This document shows positions 35,490-43,519 of a stretch of 54,127 nt of DNA, piece by piece; within the stretch, counting starts at the first letter, position 1; the number at the start of each line of letters is the position of its first letter. The DNA is taken from the NCBI RefSeq assembly GCF_002366715.1, contig NZ_DFBS01000040.1:1-54127 (forward strand). Direction: 5' to 3'. This DNA is from Halomonas sp. UBA3074 (GTDB lineage Bacteria > Pseudomonadota > Gammaproteobacteria > Pseudomonadales > Halomonadaceae). The position numbers and the translations under genes are program-made. The notes beneath the pieces were generated by a model. The model had not been told where the DNA came from. It was given only the letters and a program-made list of their open reading frames with translations, and ran no database searches.

Positions 35490-35924
35490 GTTAAGCAATC
35501 AATCAGCTTCCATGCTGCTGTTTTTCTTCATGATGGCACATCGCCCTGAATACGCACCGCAGTCGGTAGGCGTAAGGATCACGATGGTTCCGACCGCCTC
35601 GTATTCAAAACAATAATCCAACCGCGAACTTTTCTCCCCCCGGGGAATTATTATTGGCGCCGGGGTGTACACTTTGACTGCTATTGTTGTTATTAGGATG
35701 CTAAGTGCTGGTGTACGTCGCGTCCTTTCGGGCTACTTGCTCGTTTATTTTTGTTTGTGGCGCCTGTGTTGCCTACGCCAGCAAGTAATGAGATTCAAGC
35801 CTGTTGTTCTTATTAGTACCTTTATCTCTACCTGGCCCTGTTGTTTTTGTTGTGGCTCAGATTGGGGCGAGGTCATGTTGTTTTTGTTAGCGACCTACCG
35901 CTATGCCCAGTTTGTTTTTCTTAC
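35465..35924 (-). ncRNA. crcZ: CrcZ-like Hfq/Crc-sequestering small RNA
   Basis: About 460 nt between cbrB and pcnB, the exact place of CrcZ in Pseudomonas, where CrcZ (about 370-410 nt) titrates Hfq/Crc and relieves catabolite repression. Read on minus, the first 240 bases hold six A-rich blocks made of ARN triplets: AAGAAAAACAAA (near 35916), AACAAAAACAAC (35883), AACAAAAACAAC (35846), AATAAGAACAAC (35808), AACAAAAATAAA (35750) and AATAACAACAAT (35689). These are the known Hfq distal-face/Crc target pattern. A sigma54 promoter sits 12 bases upstream of the inferred start, and a hairpin terminator marks the end. Ends are inferred. The plus-strand frame at 35665-35931 is a shadow of the T-rich complement. 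Confidence 0.85.
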
Positions 35925-35934
35925 CCAGTAATAT

Positions 35935-35950
35935 TGCAGACGCTGTGCCA
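35935..35950 (-). promoter_or_regulatory. Sigma54 (-24/-12) promoter of the CrcZ-like RNA
   Basis: Minus strand TGGCAC-AGCGT-CTGCA. The invariant GG and GC are separated by exactly ten bases and only one position differs from TGGCAC-N5-TTGCA. Predicted start is about 35924. The gene upstream encodes CbrB, a GAFTGA-type sigma54 activator. Confidence 0.82.
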
Positions 35951-36023
35951 CCTGTTGGATAAATCATAAATTTCAGGAGGTTGGCGTTTTAAAAAAGGAT
36001 AAGGAACTTTACGGCATAAGAAG

Positions 36024-36074
36024 TGTTACCCCTTTTGCGTCCGTTTGTGCACGCCGTTGTGTGGGAAGGTAACA
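36024..36074 (-). promoter_or_regulatory. Candidate CbrB enhancer sites
   Basis: TGTTACC (36024-36030) and GGTAACA (36068-36074) form an inverted pair about 100-150 bases upstream of the sigma54 start, a normal distance for an enhancer-binding protein. From memory, CbrB sites in Pseudomonas contain TGTTAC/GTAACA half-sites; the spacing here (38 bases between the 7-mers) is wider than I recall, so each may be its own site. Confidence 0.45.
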
Positions 36075-36142
36075 GTGTCTATTTCTTGGTTGCGTGGATA
36101 TTTCTTATTGAAATCAGTGTATTAGACGATAGTCGTAGAAGA

Positions 36143-36173
36143 GCTTTAAACCGAAAGGGCTTTAAACCGAAAG
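36143..36173 (-). repeat. 16-bp-period direct repeat downstream of cbrB
   Basis: GCTTTAAACCGAAAG occurs at 36143-36157 and again at 36159-36173, just beyond the cbrB stop. Confidence 0.9.
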
Positions 36174-36177
36174 AGCG

Positions 36178-36208
36178 TAAAACCCCAGCCCAAGCCGTTA
36201 GCCTGGGC
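36178..36208 (-). terminator. Possible terminator at cbrB end
   Basis: On minus, GCCCAGGC (containing part of the last codons) pairs with GCTTGGGC across the stop codon. TGGGGTTTTA follows. The T run is short and set back, so this is tentative. Confidence 0.45.
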
Positions 36209-37586
36209 GCCGAGCGGTTTTTTTCCGCGGTATGCCTAGCCGCTGGCGCCGCTCCCAAAGGTTTTTACGACTAATGCCGAGCTTTTGTGCCAGCTCGGTT
36301 TCGCTCATTTGATCCTGGTGCTCAAGCACGAAGTGTTGAAAATAATCTTCTAAAGAGAGGTCGTCTTCATTCTCATCAGCGCTTTTATCGGTGCTGACAC
36401 CGCTAGTGGCGGTAGCCGTTGGGGGAGTATGAGGGCGAGCGGTAATGGGCGCCAAACCCAAGTCATCCGGATGTATCAGGTGCCCCTCGGCCAGAATGAC
36501 CCCGCGCTCAAGCGCGTTCTCCAACTCACGCACGTTGCCCGGCCAGGGGTAGTCGCGAAGGTCTTGGCGAGCTGCGCGCGATAGGCGCAGCCCCGTGCGT
36601 TCGTGCCGTTTGCACGCCTTGTCGAGCAGAATGTCGGCGATTTCAAGCACGTCCTCTTCACGCTCGCGCAGCGGCGGAAGCTCGATCTGCATGACATTCA
36701 GCCGGTAGTAAAGGTCGAGACGGAACTCGCCAGTTTTTGACAGCGCGCGCAGGTCGCGGTGAGTGGCGGCGATCAAACGCACATTGACGTGGCGGGTTTC
36801 TACCGAACCAATCTTACGAATCTCCCCCTCTTGTAGCACCCGCAACAGGCGCGCCTGGGCGTCGAGGGGCAGCTCGCCAATTTCATCCAAAAACAGCGTG
36901 CCGCCATCGGCCGCTTCTACCAAGCCCGTGCGCGCTGCGCTGGCGCCGGTGAAAGCCCCTTTCTCATGGCCGAACAGTTCGGACTCGATCAGCGTCTCGG
37001 GGATGGCGGCACAGTTAACGCTAATCAGAGGCGCTTTGGCGCGCTTGCTTTGCTGGTGAATGGCCCGTGCCACGAGCTCTTTGCCCGTGCCCGACTCCCC
37101 TAGAATCAAGACAGTGACATCGGCCGGGGCCGTTTTACGAATGCGGGTGTACACCTGCTGCATGGCAACGCAGTTGCCGATCATGGTCTGGCGTCCGCCG
37201 CCTTCGTCAGTAATATCCGGCGGCGGGCTCTGCTGCATCGACTGCTTATGCAGGATGCGTTCAACGGTTTCCAGCAGTTCGGCGTGGTCAAACGGCTTGG
37301 CGACATAGTCCACCGCGCCTTGTTTGAGCGCCTCCACCGCAGAGCGCATGCTGGCGTAGCTGGTCATGATCAGCACGGGTACCGGCGCTGACGAGGCAAT
37401 TAAGGAAGTGCCTGGCTCGCCTGGTAAGCGCAGGTCGCTGATGATGAGATCAAACCCCGTAAGTTCAAGCTGGCAGGCCTCCTCGGCACTGCCGGCTTCG
37501 CTGACCGCATAGTCGTGGCGTTCCAGCAGCCGCTTTAACGCGCTGCGAATAATCGCTTCATCTTCAACAATCAGAATCCTGGGCAT
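36198..37586 (-). CDS. cbrB: Sigma54-dependent response regulator CbrB
   Basis: NtrC-family regulator, 462 residues. The receiver domain starts MPRILIVEDEAIIRSAL and has its phosphoryl Asp in LIISDLRLPG. The AAA+ domain shows Walker A GESGTGKE, the sigma54-contacting GAFTGA in EKGAFTGASAA, and Walker B GTLFLDEIGELP. The C-terminal Fis-type helix-turn-helix is ISRKNLWERRQRLGIPR. In Pseudomonas CbrB controls carbon/nitrogen balance and activates crcZ. The ATG at 37586 matches the family start and overlaps cbrA by 23 bases; an ATG at 37601 is an alternative. Confidence 0.93.
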   Translation of the reverse strand: MPRILIVEDEAIIRSALKRLLERHDYAVSEAGSAEEACQLELTGFDLIISDLRLPGEPGTSLIASSAPVPVLIMTSYASMRSAVEALKQGAVDYVAKPFDHAELLETVERILHKQSMQQSPPPDITDEGGGRQTMIGNCVAMQQVYTRIRKTAPADVTVLILGESGTGKELVARAIHQQSKRAKAPLISVNCAAIPETLIESELFGHEKGAFTGASAARTGLVEAADGGTLFLDEIGELPLDAQARLLRVLQEGEIRKIGSVETRHVNVRLIAATHRDLRALSKTGEFRLDLYYRLNVMQIELPPLREREEDVLEIADILLDKACKRHERTGLRLSRAARQDLRDYPWPGNVRELENALERGVILAEGHLIHPDDLGLAPITARPHTPPTATATSGVSTDKSADENEDDLSLEDYFQHFVLEHQDQMSETELAQKLGISRKNLWERRQRLGIPRKKTARRPG

Positions 37587-40512
37587 GAGTTGGCTGATCA
37601 TCCTGTTGGTAAAGCGGCAGCCATAGGGTGATGGCAGTGCCGCGAGGCTGTCCGGGCGGTGGCGAAACCACGTCTATTTTACCCTGATGCTCATTGATAA
37701 TTTGGTATGCCAGTGAAAGGCCCAGGCCGGTGCCTTCGCCTGCTGGTTTAGTGGTGGTAAAGGGCTCGAACAAATGATCGCGTACCCTAGGGTCAATGCC
37801 CTGGCCGTTGTCGGTTATCCGCCACCAGGCAAGCTGCCCTTGGCACCCGGCGTCAATGTGCACTTGCCTATCTTGGTCACAGGCATCACGAGCATTGCTG
37901 AGCAGATTGACCATGACCTGGGTCAATCGCTGAGCATCGCCCCGAACGACCAGGTTGTCGGGTGTCTCTTTCGTTAGCGTTACATCCTCTCCCGAGCGGG
38001 CGAGGTGGATCAAGTGCAACGCATCGTCGCTGATCGCTGCGAGCTCGACCGGCGAGGTAGGAAGCAGCGCGGCTTGGCGCCCGCCGTGGGCAAAGCCCAC
38101 CAGCGAGTTGACGATTTTCGTCACTCGTTGGGTCAACTGCTGAATCTGATCGGCGGTTTCTAGCAGCGCGGGGTCGTTGGTATCATAGCGAAGATTCTGC
38201 GCCAGTGATGAGATGCCGGTAATTGGATTGCCGATTTCATGGGCAACTCCGGCGGCTAACTGTCCGATCGAGGCAAGGCGTGCCGCATGCACCAGCTCAT
38301 CTTCCAGCCACTTCATTTCCGTATGGTCTTCAATCAAAATCACGCTGCCGCCGCGGCTGTCATGGCCGCTCAAAATGGCTTTGTGCAGGGTCAGGAAGTA
38401 GTCCTTGCCGTGCAGCGTGACTGCCTGTTTATAGAGCGGCGTTGAGGTGGCCGCTAATACGCTCCCCAGCAGGCTGGGCCAGGGGGCGGGTAGGCTGTCG
38501 CGGCGCGAGCCGATCACGCTCTCTCCGCTGATCCCTGATAGCTGTGAGAGTGCTTGGTTCCACATCAGTAGCTCATCATCATCGCCCAATACGCACAGCC
38601 CCACCGGTAAGTAGGCCAGCGTTTGTCGGTGGTGACGGCGCAAACCATCGAGTTCGCGGGCCAAGCCGGTGAGCCGTGAACGATAGGCTTCCAAGCGGCT
38701 TTCGACAAAGTGGATGTCATCGGTTTCTGGGGCGTCGTCGTGACGGTACGGCAGGTAGCGGTCAACGATATCCCGCGCCACCGAAGGCCCCATCAGACCG
38801 GAAAGATTGGCCTGAATACGATCGCGTAAACGGCGCAGCGCGTAGGGCCTGCGCTCTTGGGGCGTTAAGTTGAGCGCTTTCAACGCGCGGGCGACTTCGC
38901 GGCTGGCGGCTTCGTCGCCCAGTGCTTGGGCTAAGTGCGCGGAAAAATCGCTAGCGGTGGCGGCTTCGAGCGGAAAGCGTTTAGATCGGATCACTGCATC
39001 TACCGAGCATGCCTCTGCGGCGGATTGCTCCCCTTCAGAGATGCGCGTGAACAGCGATATCACAATCAACAGTAAGATATTGATGGCTAGCGATAGCAGC
39101 GTAACGTTGTACCACAGCGGCCCATCGGTAGCGGTGAACGGAGAAAAGGGCAGTGTCGGGGCCGGGAATGAAAATACCAGCGGTAGCCATAATCCCCACA
39201 GCCACACGCTAACGCCAGCGATCAAGCCAACAATCATGCCTTTGCGATTGGCCCCCGGCCAATAGAGCAGGGCGAGCATGCCGGGCAGGCACTGCGCCAT
39301 GCCCACAAAGGCCGCTAACCCTAGGCCAATTAAGCCGTGATGGCGCCCCACTCCCTGGTAAAACAGCCAGCCACCGATAATCACGCCAACGACTAAACCA
39401 CGGCGTAGCCATAGCAACCAGCCATAGAGGTCGCTGCGCGCTTCAGGGGGTCTTGCCACCAGCACAATGTGGTTGAGCACCATGCCCGACAGCGCCAGTG
39501 CAATCATGATCATGGTGCCGCTGGCGGCAGCCAGACCGCCGATAAACGCCAGCGCGCCGACCCACCAATGCTCGGTCATCAGAAAAGCGGCGTAGGCCGC
39601 GATGGGGATGTCGGTACTCACTGACTGCGCGGCCCACCAGATCACGGGCACAGGTAGCGCCATGAACAGTAAAAAAAGCGGCAGTGCCCAACTGGCTTGC
39701 AGTAACGTATGCCGCGAAAGGCTCTCCGCAAAGCTGATATGAAACAAGTGCGGCATCATAAACGCCGCGGCAAAAAACAGCAGCAGCAGGGTGCGCCACT
39801 GGGCAGGGTCCAGTTTGGGTGTCTGTTGCTGGAGGATCGCCCCAGGGCCTTCCAGCCAAAGCTGAAGATCGCTAGGGCCGTCAAACACCATCCACAGTGC
39901 GACTGCGCCGAGGCCTAGCATGGCCAGCAGCTTGACGATGGATTCAAACGCAATGGCGCTTAGCAGGGTGTCGTGGCGACCATGGGATTGACTATGGCGC
40001 GCGCCAAACACCACGGCGAAGGCGGCTATCACCGCACAAAAAAGCAGTGCCACGCTGCCGCCCGCTTGGCTGGCAGTGAGTATATCGATGGCTTCACTCA
40101 TCGTTTGTACCTGAATACCCAACAGCGGTAGCACTGCCAGCAAACTGACTAACGTGACCAGCGTCCCTGCCCAGCGTGAACGAAAGCGAAAGGCAAATAG
40201 GTCGGCCAAAGACGTTAGCTGGTAGGTACGGGTAATACGCTGAATAGGTACCAATAGCACCGGCGCAAGCAAAAAAGCGCCTGCCGCGCCCAAGTAATAA
40301 GCGAGGAAGCCAAAGCCTGCATTGGCGGCCATTTCCACACTGCCATAAATCGCCCAGGCACTCGCATAAACCCCCAGCGCCAGGGTATAGACAATGGGGT
40401 GACGGGTGATCCGCACCGGCACCCAGCCACGCTCTACGGCAAACCCACAGCCAAACAGCAGCGCCAGATAGCCCAGGCCCAACAGTAAAAGGCCCATTAA
40501 CTCAACGTTCAT
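37564..40512 (-). CDS. cbrA: Sensor histidine kinase CbrA with transporter domain
   Basis: 982 residues. About the first 490 form a sodium/solute symporter (SLC5-like) module with some 13 membrane helices. Then come a linker/STAC-like region, a PAS domain (VGLCVLGDDDELLMWNQALSQ), the phospho-acceptor helix GVAHEIGNPITGISSLAQNL, and an ATPase domain (NLLSNARDA, DNGQGIDP, GEGTGLGLSL). This transporter-kinase fusion is the hallmark of CbrA. It would phosphorylate CbrB in response to poor carbon supply or an imported substrate such as histidine; the signal in this organism is unknown. Confidence 0.93.
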   Translation of the reverse strand: MNVELMGLLLLGLGYLALLFGCGFAVERGWVPVRITRHPIVYTLALGVYASAWAIYGSVEMAANAGFGFLAYYLGAAGAFLLAPVLLVPIQRITRTYQLTSLADLFAFRFRSRWAGTLVTLVSLLAVLPLLGIQVQTMSEAIDILTASQAGGSVALLFCAVIAAFAVVFGARHSQSHGRHDTLLSAIAFESIVKLLAMLGLGAVALWMVFDGPSDLQLWLEGPGAILQQQTPKLDPAQWRTLLLLFFAAAFMMPHLFHISFAESLSRHTLLQASWALPLFLLFMALPVPVIWWAAQSVSTDIPIAAYAAFLMTEHWWVGALAFIGGLAAASGTMIMIALALSGMVLNHIVLVARPPEARSDLYGWLLWLRRGLVVGVIIGGWLFYQGVGRHHGLIGLGLAAFVGMAQCLPGMLALLYWPGANRKGMIVGLIAGVSVWLWGLWLPLVFSFPAPTLPFSPFTATDGPLWYNVTLLSLAINILLLIVISLFTRISEGEQSAAEACSVDAVIRSKRFPLEAATASDFSAHLAQALGDEAASREVARALKALNLTPQERRPYALRRLRDRIQANLSGLMGPSVARDIVDRYLPYRHDDAPETDDIHFVESRLEAYRSRLTGLARELDGLRRHHRQTLAYLPVGLCVLGDDDELLMWNQALSQLSGISGESVIGSRRDSLPAPWPSLLGSVLAATSTPLYKQAVTLHGKDYFLTLHKAILSGHDSRGGSVILIEDHTEMKWLEDELVHAARLASIGQLAAGVAHEIGNPITGISSLAQNLRYDTNDPALLETADQIQQLTQRVTKIVNSLVGFAHGGRQAALLPTSPVELAAISDDALHLIHLARSGEDVTLTKETPDNLVVRGDAQRLTQVMVNLLSNARDACDQDRQVHIDAGCQGQLAWWRITDNGQGIDPRVRDHLFEPFTTTKPAGEGTGLGLSLAYQIINEHQGKIDVVSPPPGQPRGTAITLWLPLYQQDDQPTHAQDSDC

Positions 40513-40678
40513 CCAGCTTCCTTTTCTGCTCCAGCCAAAGCGTCAGGGCGATCAAGCCTCCCCAGATGGCAAACGGCCGGTACCAGGCGGCATCTGGATC
40601 GCTCCAGCCATTCATCAGCAGCGGAGAGAGTAAATAGCCGCCAAACACCAAAAACAGCATGATGCGATAGACGTACAT
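40502..40678 (-). CDS. cbrX: Small membrane protein, CbrX-like
   Basis: A 58-codon ORF starting ATG at 40678 with SD AGGAG five bases ahead. It ends TGA at 40502 and overlaps the cbrA start by 11 bases. The product has two hydrophobic stretches (IMLFLVFGGYLLSPLLM and WGGLIALTLWL) and a charged end EQKRKLDER, so a two-pass membrane protein is likely. Pseudomonas has a small ORF called cbrX in the same place, coupled to cbrA translation. gluQ stops one base before the start. Confidence 0.8.
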   Translation of the reverse strand: MYVYRIMLFLVFGGYLLSPLLMNGWSDPDAAWYRPFAIWGGLIALTLWLEQKRKLDER

Positions 40679-40679
40679 A

Positions 40680-41591
40680 TCAATCTCCTGCTGAGTTTAA
40701 AGAGGGCGTTAAGCGATGATCCACAGGGCGTAGCCGTGCCAGTGACCAGTTGGCTATCGCCCAGTGTAGCTGAGTCGCTGGCGGTTCGGTTGCCAGTACT
40801 TTCGGCGGCGCTTGATCAAGTGCTTCCAGCGCCTGAAAAAGCTGCTGGCGAACTCCCCGCTCGTTTTCTGCCAGGGCAGGGGCCAGGTTTTGCTTAGAGA
40901 GCTTCTGTCCTTCGGCCGTGACGATCAGTGGTAAATGCAGGTAACGCGGCTGCGGTAGTTGAAGCGTGCTCTGCAATTGACGTTGCCAAGGGGTGTTGTC
41001 GAGTAAATCGAGCCCGCGCACTACATCGGTAATCTGCTGCTCGGCGTCATCCACTACCACGGCCAGTTGATACGCCCATAGGCCATCTTTGCGCTTCAAG
41101 ACCACGTCGCCTAGTGCTGCGGGGTCGAACTGCTGTTCGCCAAACAGCCGATCTTGCCAACGGATGGGGCGCTCGCCGCGGTCGCTACGTAGCCGCCAAG
41201 CCATCGGCTTATTAGGGTCACACACGCCTTCGCGGCACCAGCCAGGGTAGATATCAAACGCCTGCCACTGTTTTCGGGAACAGCTGCAGGGATAGGCAAG
41301 GTCGAGCTGGATAAGCTGGTCAAGCGCCTGTTGGTACGCATCGCCGCGAGTGTGCTGCCACATGACCGCTTCGTCCCACTTCAGGCCGAAGGTTTCCAGT
41401 TGGCGCAGGATAGTGCTTGCCGCACCTTCCGGGCAGCGCGGTGGGTCGATATCTTCAATGCGCACCAGCCACTGCCCATCGGCTGCGCGGGCATCTAAAT
41501 AGCTGCCTAAGGCGGCGACCAGTGAGCCAAAGTGCAGCGGGCCAGAGGGCGTCGGCGCGAAGCGGCCGCGGTAGCGAGCAGAATCATTCAT
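40680..41591 (-). CDS. gluQ: Glutamyl-Q tRNA(Asp) synthetase
   Basis: Truncated GluRS paralogue that attaches glutamate to queuosine of tRNA-Asp. 303 residues. The HIGH-like motif is FAPTPSGPLHFGSLVAALGS, then WLVRIEDIDPPR; zinc ligands are in CSCSRKQWQ and WCREGVC; the KMSKS-like loop is GQKLSKQNLAPAL. No anticodon-binding domain. The frame continues upstream to 41648 but MNDSARYRGRFAP at 41591 fits the family. Lies between dksA and cbrX-cbrA as in Pseudomonas. Confidence 0.95.
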   Translation of the reverse strand: MNDSARYRGRFAPTPSGPLHFGSLVAALGSYLDARAADGQWLVRIEDIDPPRCPEGAASTILRQLETFGLKWDEAVMWQHTRGDAYQQALDQLIQLDLAYPCSCSRKQWQAFDIYPGWCREGVCDPNKPMAWRLRSDRGERPIRWQDRLFGEQQFDPAALGDVVLKRKDGLWAYQLAVVVDDAEQQITDVVRGLDLLDNTPWQRQLQSTLQLPQPRYLHLPLIVTAEGQKLSKQNLAPALAENERGVRQQLFQALEALDQAPPKVLATEPPATQLHWAIANWSLARLRPVDHRLTPSLNSAGD

Positions 41592-41633
41592 AGCGAGGCT
41601 CGTGAAAGCACCTGATGATTGAAAAAAGCCGTG

Positions 41634-41661
41634 AACAAAAACGGGCACCCTAAGGTGCCCG
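41634..41661 (-). terminator. Terminator after dksA
   Basis: On minus, CGGGCACC, loop TTAG, GGTGCCCG, then TTTTTG. It separates dksA from gluQ. Confidence 0.85.
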
Positions 41662-41688
41662 CGTTCAAGTAGAACGTAATGCTAGTAC

Positions 41689-42126
41689 TCAGCCACCCAG
41701 CTGTTTCTCTTTGAGTTCTGCCAGGGTTTTGCAATCCACGCACAGCGTAGCGGTTGGGCGTGCTTCTAAACGGCGGATACCGATCTCAACGCCGCAGGCT
41801 TCGCAGAAGCCGTAATCGTCATCATCGATGTTATCCAACGTCTCGTTAATTTTCTTGAGCAGCTTACGCTCACGATCCCGCGTGCGCAGTTCCAGGCTAA
41901 AACCCTCTTCTTGGGTAGCGCGGTCAGCGGGGTCGGCGTAGTTGTTCGCATCTTCTTGCAGGTGGCGTACCGTACGATCCACCTCTTCCATGAGATCCTG
42001 TTTCCAATCCAGCAGCAGCTGTCGGAAGTGCGCTAGCTGCTGCTCGTTCATATACTCTTCACCCGGCGCTGGCTCGTACGGGGTGAAGGACTTGGACGCT
42101 TCCGTTTTCTTTTCTGCTACTGGCAT
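41689..42126 (-). CDS. dksA: RNA polymerase-binding transcription factor DksA
   Basis: Acts with ppGpp on rRNA and biosynthetic promoters. 145 residues. The coiled coil carries the key acidic tip in YADPADRATQEEGF; the zinc finger is CEACGVEIGIRRLEARP plus CVDCK. The frame opens at 42228, but the ATG at 42126 follows AAGGGG by eight bases and gives the usual length. All four zinc cysteines are present, so it is the classical zinc form. Confidence 0.96.
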   Translation of the reverse strand: MPVAEKKTEASKSFTPYEPAPGEEYMNEQQLAHFRQLLLDWKQDLMEEVDRTVRHLQEDANNYADPADRATQEEGFSLELRTRDRERKLLKKINETLDNIDDDDYGFCEACGVEIGIRRLEARPTATLCVDCKTLAELKEKQLGG

Positions 42127-42358
42127 GGGACTGCCCCTTACATATGTGACTACTGATCGACCATGAGCGACTGTCACGATCTCACGCCAAAGGGATGCTT
42201 GTTTAGCTGAAAAATGGCTGGGTTGCAAGCATAATGGTGCCTTTTCGACGATAGTCTTGTCTCGAATATGACTAGGGCCATGTTTTAGTTAGTTTTTAAT
42301 AATGCGCCATATTTTACTGATACCTCAGTTTTAATAATGACTAGATACAGGAGCCGTT

Positions 42359-43519
42359 ATGGCCTGGAATTCACGTGTCGATCACGTTGCCCCTTTTCGG
42401 GTCATGCACCTTTTGGAAATGGCCCAGGCGCGAGAAGCCGCCGGCCACGATGTGATTCATTTAGAAGTCGGTGAGCCGGATTTTGCTACCCCAGAGCCGA
42501 TTATAGCCGCCGGACAGCAGGCGCTGGCCAGCGGTCATACCCGTTATACCCCCGCGGCGGGGATGCCCGCGCTGCGCGACGCAATTGCCGGGCACTACGC
42601 TGAGCACTTTAACGCCACGGTGGACCCAGCGCGTATTTTGGTCACGCCGGGCGCCTCTGGTGCGCTGATGCTGGCGAGCCAGTTATTGGTCGAAACCGGC
42701 TCGCGGGTGCTGATGGCGGATCCGAACTACCCCTGCAATCGTCACTTTATGGCGTTGGCCGGTGCTGAGATCGATGCGGTATCGGTTGGTCGTGACAGCG
42801 GCTGGCAGTTGAATGCTGGCCTAATCGCGCAGCATTGGCGAGAAGATACACACTTGGCGATGCTGGCGTCGCCCTCTAATCCCACCGGCCATACGTTGAG
42901 CGCGCAGCAGCTCTCTGCTGTGCTCGCAGCGGTAGCCGAGCGCGAAGGCGAGGTCATCGTCGATGAGATTTACCAAGGCCTTAACTACGATGATGCGCCG
43001 CTGTCGGCCACTTCGCTCTCAGCCAATGCCTTTGTGGTGAATAGCTTCTCGAAGTACTTCGGCATGACCGGCTGGCGCCTGGGCTGGCTGGTGGCGCCCG
43101 CGCATGCGGTAGAGCCGTTAACGCGGCTGGCGCAGAATATGTTTCTGGCCGCGCCGACCCCTTCGCAGCATGCCGCCTTGGCAGCGTTTACGCCTGAGTG
43201 CCGAGAAATCCTCGAGCAGCGCCGTGAAACTTTGAAAGCGCGCCGCCAGGTGCTGCTGGAAGGTCTGGCCCGTTTGGGGTTAGCGCCGGATCTGCCGCCT
43301 CAAGGGGCGTTTTATCTATGGCTGAATATCTCACGGTACAGTCGCGATAGCCAAACCTTCTGCGAGCGCCTGTTGCTGGAAGAGAATGTGGCGATTACCC
43401 CCGGCATTGATTTTGCCGTACGCGGCGGCGAACACCATGTGCGGATTGCTTTCACCAATGATGTTGCCCGTTTGGAAGAATCGGTGGCGCGGATTGAACG
43501 TTTTGTGAGCAGGCTGTGA
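42359..43519 (+). CDS. PLP-dependent class I/II aminotransferase
   Basis: 386 residues, cytoplasmic fold-type I enzyme. The PLP lysine lies in NSFSKYFGMTGWRLGWL; cofactor contacts are in LEVGEPDFATPEP, PGASGALML and SPSNPTGHTL. Substrate is not determined; such enzymes act on alanine, aspartate or aromatic amino acids. Divergent from dksA and followed by sfsA, a linkage also seen in Pseudomonas. SD CAGGAG before the ATG. Confidence 0.9.
   Translation: MAWNSRVDHVAPFRVMHLLEMAQAREAAGHDVIHLEVGEPDFATPEPIIAAGQQALASGHTRYTPAAGMPALRDAIAGHYAEHFNATVDPARILVTPGASGALMLASQLLVETGSRVLMADPNYPCNRHFMALAGAEIDAVSVGRDSGWQLNAGLIAQHWREDTHLAMLASPSNPTGHTLSAQQLSAVLAAVAEREGEVIVDEIYQGLNYDDAPLSATSLSANAFVVNSFSKYFGMTGWRLGWLVAPAHAVEPLTRLAQNMFLAAPTPSQHAALAAFTPECREILEQRRETLKARRQVLLEGLARLGLAPDLPPQGAFYLWLNISRYSRDSQTFCERLLLEENVAITPGIDFAVRGGEHHVRIAFTNDVARLEESVARIERFVSRL

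Noticed and set aside
35665..35931. 88-codon open frame on plus in the cbrB-pcnB gap
   Set aside because: It lacks an SD, its composition is the complement of the A-rich RNA blocks, and the region is better explained by the minus-strand RNA.
36024..36074. Single compact CbrB palindrome
   Set aside because: The two half-sites are 38 bases apart, too far for one dimer site; kept only as paired candidate sites.
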